A DNA stretch of 64,000 nt from Streptomyces sp. P9-A4. GTDB lineage: Bacteria > Actinomycetota > Actinomycetes > Streptomycetales > Streptomycetaceae. Under the pieces are notes generated by a model. It was not told where the DNA came from. It saw nothing but the letters and a program-made list of their open reading frames with translations, and made no database searches. A program made the position numbers and the translations under genes. The stretch spans positions 310,001 through 374,000 of the forward strand of contig NZ_JAZIFY010000002.1 in the NCBI RefSeq assembly GCF_036634195.1, given 5' to 3'. Positions 8,662-15,555 of the stretch are shown one piece after another (the stretch's first letter is position 1; each line of letters starts with the position of its first letter).

Positions 8662-8677
8662 ATACCCCCATGGGTAT
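8662..8677. promoter_or_regulatory. CsoR/CstR-type operator 1
   Basis: ATACCC-N4-GGGTAT palindrome 40 bases upstream of the MFS transporter start. The arms match the two other copies in this intergenic region. CsoR-family repressors bind such C-tract/G-tract dyads. Confidence 0.75.
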
Positions 8678-8719
8678 TTTTACCCTCCCCTTCAACGGAG
8701 GATCGGACTGTGACGCTCG

Positions 8720-8735
8720 ATACCCCTAGGGGTAT
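8720..8735. promoter_or_regulatory. CsoR/CstR-type operator 2
   Basis: ATACCCCTAGGGGTAT, a perfect 16-bp palindrome midway between the divergent MFS and rhodanese genes. It is the best of three matching sites and probably the main operator. Confidence 0.85.
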
Positions 8736-8776
8736 TTGACTTCCCTCGCCGCCCCTGTCTACAGTCGGCGGCGTAA

Positions 8777-8792
8777 GTACCCCGGGGGGTAT
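8777..8792. promoter_or_regulatory. CsoR/CstR-type operator 3
   Basis: GTACCCCGGGGGGTAT lies 19-34 bases upstream of the rhodanese ATG, with TACCCC/GGGGTA arms around two bases. Binding here would block transcription start or elongation into the sulfur operon. Confidence 0.8.
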
Positions 8793-8810
8793 CCGAAAGG
8801 GTGATCTTCC

Positions 8811-9134
8811 ATGCGTGAAGTGGATCTGGACGTCTTCGCCTCCGAGCTGGCGGAGGGCGCCTTCGCCATCGACGTACGAGAACCGGACGAGTACCGCGAC
8901 GGCCACGTACCCGGGGTCCGCCCCGCACCGCTCTCCGAGCTCGGCGCCCACCTCGCCGCGTTCCCCGCCGACCGTCCCGTCTACGTGATCTGCGCCAGCG
9001 GCAACCGGAGCGCCTGGGCCGCGGAGCACCTGGAGGCCGTCGGCGTCCGCGCGGTCTCGGTCGCGGGCGGCACCTCCGGGTGGGCCCGTACCGGCCGCCC
9101 GATCGTACGCGGCACGGACGCCCGGGCCGCCTGA
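8811..9134 (+). CDS. Single-domain rhodanese (sulfurtransferase)
   Basis: A 107-residue cytoplasmic rhodanese that transfers sulfane sulfur through a catalytic cysteine persulfide. The N-terminal IDVREPDEYRDGHVPG motif and the active loop CASGNRS with Cys61 are intact, and GGTSGWARTGRP closes the domain. It is first in a five-gene sulfur operon whose promoter holds the CstR-type palindromes. AAGGGTGAT precedes the ATG. It probably hands sulfur between low-molecular-weight persulfides and the CstB-like enzyme. Confidence 0.92.
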   Translation: MREVDLDVFASELAEGAFAIDVREPDEYRDGHVPGVRPAPLSELGAHLAAFPADRPVYVICASGNRSAWAAEHLEAVGVRAVSVAGGTSGWARTGRPIVRGTDARAA

Positions 9135-9219
9135 ACGGCCGGCCTCCCACCCTCACCGCACTTCTTCCCGTCTCGCGGGGCTCCGCTCCGCGCCCGCTTT
9201 CTCCGTCGAAAGGTTCGCC

Positions 9220-10608
9220 GTGTTCTTCGCCCAGTACTACCTCGACTGCCTGTCCCAGGCGTCGTACATGATCGCCGACGAGAAGACCGGTCAGGCGGTC
9301 GTCGTCGACCCCCGCCGGGACGTGTCGGAATACCTCGCCGATGCGCGGGCGCACGGGTTCACCGTGGTCGGCGTCATCAACACCCACTTCCACGCGGACT
9401 TCGTCGCGGGCCACCTGGAGATGGCCGACGAGACCGGTGCGTGGATCGGTTACGGCTCCCGTGCCGAGACGGAGTACCCGATCCGTCACCTCGCCGAGGG
9501 AGAGCGGATCGCCCTGGGTGACGTGGTGCTGGAGGTCATGGAGACCCCGGGTCACACCCCGGAGTCGATCAGCGTCCTCGTCTACGAACACGCCGACGAC
9601 GCCGTCCCGTACGGGGTCCTGACGGGTGATGCCCTCTTCATCGGTGATGTCGGCCGCCCCGACCTGCTGGCATCGGTGGGCGTCACGGCCGAGGAGCTGG
9701 GCAGGATGCTGCACGACAGTGTGCAGAACAAGCTGATGGGCCTCGCGGACGAGGTCCGCGTCTTCCCCGCCCACGGCGCCGGCTCGGCCTGCGGGAAGAA
9801 CCTGTCGACGGAGAAGTCCTCCACGATCGGGGAACAGCGGGCCACCAACTACGCCTGCGCCCCGATGGGCCGGGAGGAGTTCGTCGCGCTGGTGACGGCG
9901 GGACAGTCCGCCGCACCGGGCTACTTCGCCTACGACGCCGACCTCAACCGCAAGGAGCGGCCCCTGTACGACTTCGCCGCCACGGCCCGTCCGCTGTCCC
10001 TGGAGGAGTTCACCGGGCTGCGGGCAGGTGGCGCGGTGGTGGTCGACGCGCGTGATCCGCAGGAGTTCGCGGCCGGGCACCTGTCCGGTGCGGTGAACGT
10101 GCCGGCCGACGGCCGGTTCGCCGAACAGGCCGGCACCGTCCTGGACCCCGCGGAGGAACTGGTGGTGATGGCGCCGCAGAACCGGGAGGAGGAGGTCGTC
10201 ACGCGACTCGCCCGCATCGGCTTCGACCGTGTCGTGGGCTACGTCCGCAACCCCGAGGACGCCCTGCGGGTGCTGGAGAGCGAGGTCACCCCCGCCAGCC
10301 GCCTCACCGCCACCCACCTCAAGGCCGCCCTCGCCGGAGACAACCCGCCGCTCGTGGTGGACGTCCGCACCTGCGGCGAGCGCGAGGCCAACGGCTTCAT
10401 CCCCGAGGCCCTGCACATCCCGCTGAGCGAACTGCCTTCCCGGATCGGCGAACTCCCCTCCGACCGGCCGCTGGTCCTGCACTGCGCGGGCGGCCACCGC
10501 TCCTCCATCGCCGCCAGCCTCCTGCGCCACCGCGGCATCGAGGACGTCTCCGACATCCTCGGCGGCTGGGCCGCCTGGGCCCTCGCGGCCGAATCCGCCG
10601 AGGTCTGA
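9220..10608 (+). CDS. CstB-like persulfide dioxygenase-rhodanese fusion
   Basis: A 462-residue fusion that should oxidise persulfides to sulfite or thiosulfate. Residues about 1-230 are a metallo-beta-lactamase-fold persulfide dioxygenase with THFHADFVAGH (H56, H58, D60) and the Cys191 loop GSACGKNLS, equivalent to the reactive cysteine of staphylococcal CstB. A degenerate rhodanese follows (VVDARDPQEFAAGHLSG) whose active loop, APQNREEE, lacks cysteine. The C-terminal rhodanese is intact (Cys422 in HCAGGHRSS). GTG start with AAAGG upstream. The order MBL, pseudo-rhodanese, rhodanese is that of CstB, and the regulator downstream is CstR-like. Confidence 0.93.
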   Translation: MFFAQYYLDCLSQASYMIADEKTGQAVVVDPRRDVSEYLADARAHGFTVVGVINTHFHADFVAGHLEMADETGAWIGYGSRAETEYPIRHLAEGERIALGDVVLEVMETPGHTPESISVLVYEHADDAVPYGVLTGDALFIGDVGRPDLLASVGVTAEELGRMLHDSVQNKLMGLADEVRVFPAHGAGSACGKNLSTEKSSTIGEQRATNYACAPMGREEFVALVTAGQSAAPGYFAYDADLNRKERPLYDFAATARPLSLEEFTGLRAGGAVVVDARDPQEFAAGHLSGAVNVPADGRFAEQAGTVLDPAEELVVMAPQNREEEVVTRLARIGFDRVVGYVRNPEDALRVLESEVTPASRLTATHLKAALAGDNPPLVVDVRTCGEREANGFIPEALHIPLSELPSRIGELPSDRPLVLHCAGGHRSSIAASLLRHRGIEDVSDILGGWAAWALAAESAEV

Positions 10609-10687
10609 GCGCACCCGACCGCTCACGAACCGCCGTCGGGCGCGGGTCATCCGGGTTCTTCCCGCCGTGCACCGACGGCCCGCAGGG

Positions 10688-10788
10688 GAGCCGGGGCCCC
10701 ACTGCTCCGCGCCTCTCACCCGCGGTGGAGCCGGGGGCCGCACTGCCCCCGCTCTCCCAACCCGCGGAAGAGCCGGGAGCCGCACTGC
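10688..10788 (+). repeat. Three ~41-bp imperfect tandem repeats
   Basis: The core GAGCCGGGGCCCCACTGC recurs at 10688, 10728 and 10770 with one- or two-base changes, each followed by a C/T-rich tail ending near CCCGCGG. Each unit can form a short hairpin such as GGAGC...GCTCC. They fill most of the 323-base gap between the CstB-like and membrane rhodanese genes; no gene lies in that gap. Confidence 0.7.
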
Positions 10789-10806
10789 CTCCGCCGCTCC
10801 TCCGAC

Positions 10807-10844
10807 CCGTCGTGGGCGGGGCCGCCCCGCCCCGCCCACGACGG
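10807..10844 (+). terminator. Strong hairpin, terminator or attenuator inside the sulfur operon
   Basis: A perfect 16-bp stem, 10807-10822 pairing with 10829-10844, around a 6-base loop. It has no U-run, which is usual for Streptomyces terminators. It lies between the CstB-like and membrane rhodanese genes and could lower expression of the distal genes or protect the upstream mRNA from 3' decay. Confidence 0.65.
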
Positions 10845-10931
10845 ACCCCTTCACCCTCTCCGCCCGGGCCGCCGCCACAACCCCCGGCCCTCTCGCACAC
10901 CCCCACCCCTATACGCCTTCCGGAGTCACGC

Positions 10932-11513
10932 ATGAGCGCCGAGCGCACCATCCAGTCGATCACCCCCGCCGTCCTGCACCGCCTTGTCCAGGAGGGCCGT
11001 GCGCCACGCCTGCTCGACGTGCGCACCCCCGGCGAATTCCGTACCGCCCACATCCCCGGCTCGTACAACGTGCCGCTGAGCACCCTGCGCGAGCACCGCG
11101 CGGAGCTCCGTTCCCACCTGGACGAGGAGGTGGTGCTCGTCTGCCGTTCCGGGCAGCGGGCGAAGGAGGCCGAGCAGGCCCTCGCCCAGGCCGGTCTGCC
11201 CAACCTCCGTGTCCTGGAGGGCGGGATCATCGCCTGGGAGGCGGCGAGTGCTCCCGTGAAGCGAGGCCCCGAGCGGTGGGACATGGAGCGCCAGGTCCGC
11301 CTCGTCGCGGGCTCGGTCGTCCTGGCCACCGGACTCATCGGCATCGCCGTCCCCGGTGCCCACCTCGTCGGTACGGCGATCGGCGCCGGCCTGACCTACG
11401 CGGCGCTGAGCAACTCCTGCGCCATGGGCGTGCTGCTCTCCAAGCTCCCCTACAACCGCGGCCCGCGCACCGACGTCCGCAGCGTGATCGCGGAGCTGCG
11501 GAGCGCGTCATGA
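10932..11513 (+). CDS. Membrane-anchored rhodanese (YgaP-like)
   Basis: A 193-residue sulfurtransferase with an N-terminal rhodanese domain (LLDVRTPGEFRTAHIPGSYN; active Cys71 in VCRSGQRAK) and a C-terminal DUF2892-type pair of membrane helices (VRLVAGSVVLATGLIGIAV; GTAIGAGLTYAALSN). This is the YgaP layout, placing the persulfide site at the inner membrane face. The ATG at 10932 follows CGGAG; a longer in-frame extension runs through the Pro-rich repeat region and is not believable. The stop overlaps the exporter start (ATGA), so it probably hands sulfur or sulfite to that exporter. Confidence 0.9.
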   Translation: MSAERTIQSITPAVLHRLVQEGRAPRLLDVRTPGEFRTAHIPGSYNVPLSTLREHRAELRSHLDEEVVLVCRSGQRAKEAEQALAQAGLPNLRVLEGGIIAWEAASAPVKRGPERWDMERQVRLVAGSVVLATGLIGIAVPGAHLVGTAIGAGLTYAALSNSCAMGVLLSKLPYNRGPRTDVRSVIAELRSAS

Positions 11514-12403
11514 CCGCCCTCATCGTCGCGGTCTCCCTGCTCATCGGCGTCAGCCTGGGCATCCTCGGCGGCGGCGGGTCCATCCTCACCGTCCCCATCC
11601 TGGTCTACCTCGTCGGACAGGAGACCAAGGAGGCCATCGCCACCTCGCTGTTCGTCGTCGGCGTCACCAGCCTCGCCGCCCTGGTCCCGCATGCCCGCGC
11701 CCATCGGGTCCGCTGGCGGACCGGCCTGCTCTTCGGCGCCTTCAGCATGGCCGGCGCCTACGCGGGCGGCCGGGTCGCCGAGTACATCCCCGGCACCGTC
11801 CTGCTCATCGCGTTCGCGCTGATGATGCTCGCCACCGCCTACGCGATGCTCCGCAAGCCGCGTGACGGGGCGAAGAAGGCACGGCCCGCCCACAGTGACC
11901 TGCCGCTGAAGCACATCGCGGTCGAGGGCCTCGTCGTCGGCGCCGTGACCGGCCTGGTCGGCTCCGGCGGTGGGTTCCTCGTCGTTCCGGCCCTGGCCAT
12001 ACTCGGCGGACTGCCGATGGGCATCGCGGTCGGCACCTCGCTGCTGGTCATCGCGATGAAGTCCTTCGCCGGACTCGCCGGCCACCTCTCCGGCGTCTCC
12101 ATCGACTGGGGCATCGCGATGACCGTGACCGTGGCGGCTGTGATCGGCAGCCTGATCGGCGCCCGCCTCGCCGGACGCATCCCGCAGGACGCGCTGCGCA
12201 AGGCGTTCGGCTGGTTCGTCGTCGTCATGGGTGTCTTCGTCCTCGCCCAGCAGCTGGACACCGCCGTCTGGACCCACCCCGCCACCTGGGCCGTACTCGG
12301 AGCCGGGGCGACGGTCGCGGTCGCCACCCGACTGCGGAGGCACTCAAAAACGTCGCGCCCTCAGCCGACAATCCGTGTCCACCAGGACGCGGCACCGAAA
12401 TAA
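11510..12403 (+). CDS. TauE/SafE-family sulfite/sulfonate exporter
   Basis: A 297-residue membrane protein with about eight helices in two homologous halves. Each half begins with the Gly-rich family signature (SLGILGGGGSILTVPILVYL; TGLVGSGGGFLVVPALAILG). TauE/SafE proteins export sulfite, sulfoacetate or related anions, which fits removal of the sulfite made by persulfide oxidation. ATG at 11510 overlaps the membrane rhodanese stop by four bases. The C-terminal 25 residues are basic and cytoplasmic. Confidence 0.9.
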   Translation: MTALIVAVSLLIGVSLGILGGGGSILTVPILVYLVGQETKEAIATSLFVVGVTSLAALVPHARAHRVRWRTGLLFGAFSMAGAYAGGRVAEYIPGTVLLIAFALMMLATAYAMLRKPRDGAKKARPAHSDLPLKHIAVEGLVVGAVTGLVGSGGGFLVVPALAILGGLPMGIAVGTSLLVIAMKSFAGLAGHLSGVSIDWGIAMTVTVAAVIGSLIGARLAGRIPQDALRKAFGWFVVVMGVFVLAQQLDTAVWTHPATWAVLGAGATVAVATRLRRHSKTSRPQPTIRVHQDAAPK

Positions 12404-12443
12404 TGTAGAGACGCATGCTCCAAGGCGTGCCCGGTGGGGGTGA

Positions 12444-12722
<279 letters not shown>

Positions 12723-12724
12723 TC

Positions 12725-12761
12725 CTTCTTCCCTCCCGGCCGAACAGGGAGAGGGAAAAAG
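12725..12761 (+). terminator. Imperfect hairpin after the CstR-type gene
   Basis: A pyrimidine run CTTCTTCCCTCCC (12725-12737) faces GGGAGAGGGAAAAAG (12747-12761) with a bulge. It lies directly after the repressor stop and may end the sulfur operon. The pairing is not perfect. Confidence 0.4.
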
Positions 12762-12791
12762 CCGCTCGGCCGGTCCAGAAGCAGGACGAGA

Positions 12792-12805
12792 GGGCCATCC
12801 GGCCC
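12792..12805. promoter_or_regulatory. DosR-like box upstream of CBS-BON gene 1
   Basis: GGGCC-ATCC-GGCCC, a perfect 5-4-5 palindrome (arms extend to 7 bp), 118 bases before the ATG at 12923. It belongs to a recurrent box family in this island. Confidence 0.5.
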
Positions 12806-12922
12806 TCCTCACCATCGGCCGGTGAGGGGAGACTCGGTAGGGAAGACCCTCAGGAGGCCGCATGAGGCCGTGTCGCTCTCCGGCGTCGTGCGACCGCCCC
12901 GCCCAGTATTGCGGAGAACACG

Positions 12923-13549
12923 ATGCCCTCCTCGAAATACACCGTCAGTGACGTCATGACCCACACCGCCATCGCCATCGGACGTGACGCGCCCTACAAG
13001 GAGATCGTCGCGCTCCTGGACCAGTGGAAGGTGAGTGCCCTGCCCGTTCTGGAGGGGGAAGGACGGGTGATCGGGGTCGTGTCGGAGGCCGATCTGCTTC
13101 CGAAGGAGGAGTTCCGCGTCGACGAGCCCCGCCCGGACGAGTTCCCCGCGGCGTCCAAGGCCGGCGCCGTACGGGCCGGGGAACTCATGTCCAGTCCGGC
13201 CGTGACCGTCCACCCCGACGCGACACTCGCCGAAGCGGCACGGATCATGGCGACGCGGAGGGTGAAGCGCCTGCCCGTGGTCAACGGCGTCGGCATGCTG
13301 GAGGGCGTCGTCAGCCGGAGCGATCTGCTGAAGGTGTTCCTCCGTACGGACGCCGAGATCGAGGAGGACATCCGCCACTCCGTGCTCGGCGAGGCGGCGG
13401 CGCCCGTGGGGCTGGATGTGAGGGTCACGGACGGTGTGGCCGTGATCGGTGGGACGTTCTCCGACCGATCACTGGTGCCGCTGGTGGCCCGCGCCGTGCG
13501 GGCTGTGGAGGGCGTCGTCGACGTCCGCATGGATCTCGATGCCCCTTGA
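12923..13549 (+). CDS. CBS domain pair plus BON domain protein
   Basis: A 208-residue protein with two CBS domains (about residues 6-60 and 85-140) and a BON domain (about 150-208). CBS hallmarks are VSDVMTHTAIAI with VIGVVSEADLL and ELMSSPAVTVHPD with LEGVVSRSDLLK; the BON segment reads LDVRVTDGVAVIGGTFSDRS. CBS pairs usually sense adenosyl nucleotides, and BON domains bind lipids or proteins. GCGGAGAAC precedes the ATG. A close paralogue follows 336 bases downstream. Such proteins occur in actinobacterial dormancy regulons. The exact role is unknown. Confidence 0.88.
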   Translation: MPSSKYTVSDVMTHTAIAIGRDAPYKEIVALLDQWKVSALPVLEGEGRVIGVVSEADLLPKEEFRVDEPRPDEFPAASKAGAVRAGELMSSPAVTVHPDATLAEAARIMATRRVKRLPVVNGVGMLEGVVSRSDLLKVFLRTDAEIEEDIRHSVLGEAAAPVGLDVRVTDGVAVIGGTFSDRSLVPLVARAVRAVEGVVDVRMDLDAP

Positions 13550-13792
13550 GAGGCTTCATGACGGACAACCCTGGTGGGCGCGGGCACGTACCCGACCGAC
13601 GGCAGGGGTCGCCTCGGGTACCACCCGCTGCCGGATTCCACGCGCGCGCGGACCGACAGGGTGCCGCCCAGCCGCTCGGCCCGCCCGGACAGGGTGGGGG
13701 CGACCACGGACAGCGGAAGGAACGGGTTCTTCCTGGTCAGCAGCCGGGCACGGGCGGGTACCCGCCATACGAGTCCGTTCGGGCCTGAGGGT

Positions 13793-13806
13793 GGACCATT
13801 CGGCCC
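13793..13806. promoter_or_regulatory. DosR-like box upstream of CBS-BON gene 2
   Basis: GGACC-ATTC-GGCCC, 80-93 bases before the ATG at 13886. It is the only notable element in the 336-base gap 13550-13885, which otherwise shows no gene or terminator. Confidence 0.55.
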
Positions 13807-13885
13807 TCGCCGCCCCCGAGCGTGCGGTGGAGGGTGGTGTCACGGGACAGCACACCGGCCGAACCCCCGAACAGGAGGCGCGCTG

Positions 13886-14509
13886 ATGAAGCACATGAAG
13901 GTCGGCGGCCTGATGAGCGACGACGTGGTCTCCGCCGTCCCCGCGACCTCGTTCCGGGAGGTGGCGAAGCTGCTCGCCGAGCACGACATCAGCGGGGTCC
14001 CCGTCCTGGACGACGACGACCATGTCGTCGGAGTCGTCTCCGAGAGCGACCTCCTGGCCCGCCACGAACTCACCGCGCGGGAGCTCATGACCACGCCGGC
14101 CGTCACCGTTCACGCCGAGGAGACGGTGGCGGACGCCGCACGGCTGATGGTGCGCCGCGGAGTCGAACGCCTGCCCGTCGTCGACGAGGAGGAACGACTG
14201 GTCGGCATCGTGACCCGCCGCGATCTGCTCTGTGTCTACCTCCGCCCGGACGCGGAGATCCGCCGCCGCATCCGTGAGGACGTCCTCACGGACGCCATGG
14301 ACCTGCCCGAGAACACGGTGGACATGCACGTCCTCGACGGCGTGGTGACGCTTGAGGGCCGCGTCCGGCGGCGGAGTCAGGCCCTGACGCTCGTCGGACT
14401 CGCCGAACGCGTCGACGGCGTCGTCGCCGTCATGGACCGGCTGTCCTTCCACGAAGACGACACACGTGTCACATCCCCCACCCTGACTCCCCACGACGTC
14501 TCCTGGTAA
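13886..14509 (+). CDS. CBS domain pair plus BON domain protein, paralogue
   Basis: A 207-residue paralogue of the preceding CBS-BON protein. CBS 1 reads VGGLMSDDVVSAVPATSF with VVGVVSESDLLARHE, CBS 2 ELMTTPAVTVHAEETVADAA with VGIVTRRDLLCVYLR, and the BON core MHVLDGVVTLEGRVRRRSQA. The linker between the CBS domains is much shorter than in the first copy. ATG at 13886 follows AGGAGG. The nitroreductase gene begins 22 bases after its stop, so both probably share the promoter with the box at 13793. Confidence 0.88.
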   Translation: MKHMKVGGLMSDDVVSAVPATSFREVAKLLAEHDISGVPVLDDDDHVVGVVSESDLLARHELTARELMTTPAVTVHAEETVADAARLMVRRGVERLPVVDEEERLVGIVTRRDLLCVYLRPDAEIRRRIREDVLTDAMDLPENTVDMHVLDGVVTLEGRVRRRSQALTLVGLAERVDGVVAVMDRLSFHEDDTRVTSPTLTPHDVSW

Positions 14510-14531
14510 CCCACCGCAGACAGGACGAACC

Positions 14532-15521
14532 GTGCCCACCACCGCCCTGACCCGACCACTCGTGACGTCGCTGATCGAAGACGCCGTCACGGCTCCCTCC
14601 ATGCACAACGCACAGCCCTGGAAGTTCGTCCACAGGACGAGCACCGGAGTCATCGAACTGCACGGGGATCCGCTGCGCGGCATGCCGCACGAGGACCCGG
14701 ACCACCGCGCCCTCCACCTCGGCTGCGGCGCCGCCCTGTTCGGCCTGCGCGTCGCCGCCGTGCACCGGGGCCTGCACCCCGTGGTCCGACTGCTGCCCCA
14801 TCCGGACGCCCCTTGGCATCTCGCCGACGTACGCGTCGATGGCCCCGACGACGCCGACAGCGAACTGGGCATCCTGCATGACGCCCTGTCGCGCCGGCAC
14901 ACCAGCCGCTTCCCCTTCACCGAGGAGCGGATCCCGACCGAGGTGATCGACGGTCTCCGTACCGCGGCCTTCCTGGAAGGCTGCCGACTCGTCGTACCGG
15001 GAGCGTGGCACACCGACACCGTCATGGATCTCGTCCACGCCTCCGAGCTGTTCGAGGCGGCGGACGAGGCCGTACGCGCGGAGATCGCCGCCTGGACGCG
15101 CACGGGGGCGGCCGGGGAAGGCCCCGGCACCGAGGGCATCCCCTCGTACGCCTTCGGCCCGCGGCAGTACGACGTGACCTCCCCCGTCCGGGACTTCGGC
15201 GCGCCCCGCCAGGTGCCCGGCCGCGCCTCGGCGCGCTTCGAGAAGACGCCGCAGCTCGCACTGCTCGGCACGGTCGGCGACACCCCGGAGGATTGGCTGA
15301 AGGCAGGTCAGGCCATGGACCGGGTTCTGCTGCAGGCCACTCTCGACGGCCTTGCCACCTCCCTCATGTCCCAGCCGCTGGAATGGCCCGAGCTCCGTTC
15401 CGACGCACGCGATCCCGGTTCGACGATCGGCTTCGTCCACATGGTGTTCCGTCTGGGCTACGGCCCCCATGGGCGGGCCACACCGCGCCGTCCGGTCTCC
15501 GAGGTGCTCGCCTTCGACTGA
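14532..15521 (+). CDS. Acg-family FMN-binding nitroreductase-like protein
   Basis: A 329-residue nitroreductase-fold protein of the Acg type (relatives of Rv2032, a DosR-regulon gene). The N-terminus has the flavin/phosphate signature VTAPSMHNAQPWKFVHRTST, a second half contains SRRHTSRFPFTEERIPTEVI, and the C-terminal QVLLQATLDGL-like region plus LMSQPLEWPELR is family-typical. Some Acg proteins sequester FMN rather than reduce nitro groups, so activity is uncertain. GTG start. It ends 34 bases from the convergent GH65 gene, and I see no clear terminator between them. Confidence 0.88.
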   Translation: MPTTALTRPLVTSLIEDAVTAPSMHNAQPWKFVHRTSTGVIELHGDPLRGMPHEDPDHRALHLGCGAALFGLRVAAVHRGLHPVVRLLPHPDAPWHLADVRVDGPDDADSELGILHDALSRRHTSRFPFTEERIPTEVIDGLRTAAFLEGCRLVVPGAWHTDTVMDLVHASELFEAADEAVRAEIAAWTRTGAAGEGPGTEGIPSYAFGPRQYDVTSPVRDFGAPRQVPGRASARFEKTPQLALLGTVGDTPEDWLKAGQAMDRVLLQATLDGLATSLMSQPLEWPELRSDARDPGSTIGFVHMVFRLGYGPHGRATPRRPVSEVLAFD

Positions 15522-15555
15522 ACCGCTCCTCCCGGATCCCGGACGAATCCACTTC

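Noticed and set aside
10667..11509. N-terminal extension of the exporter or rhodanese frames through 10667-10931
   Set aside because: It crosses the tandem repeats and the hairpin, and the internal starts have family N-termini.
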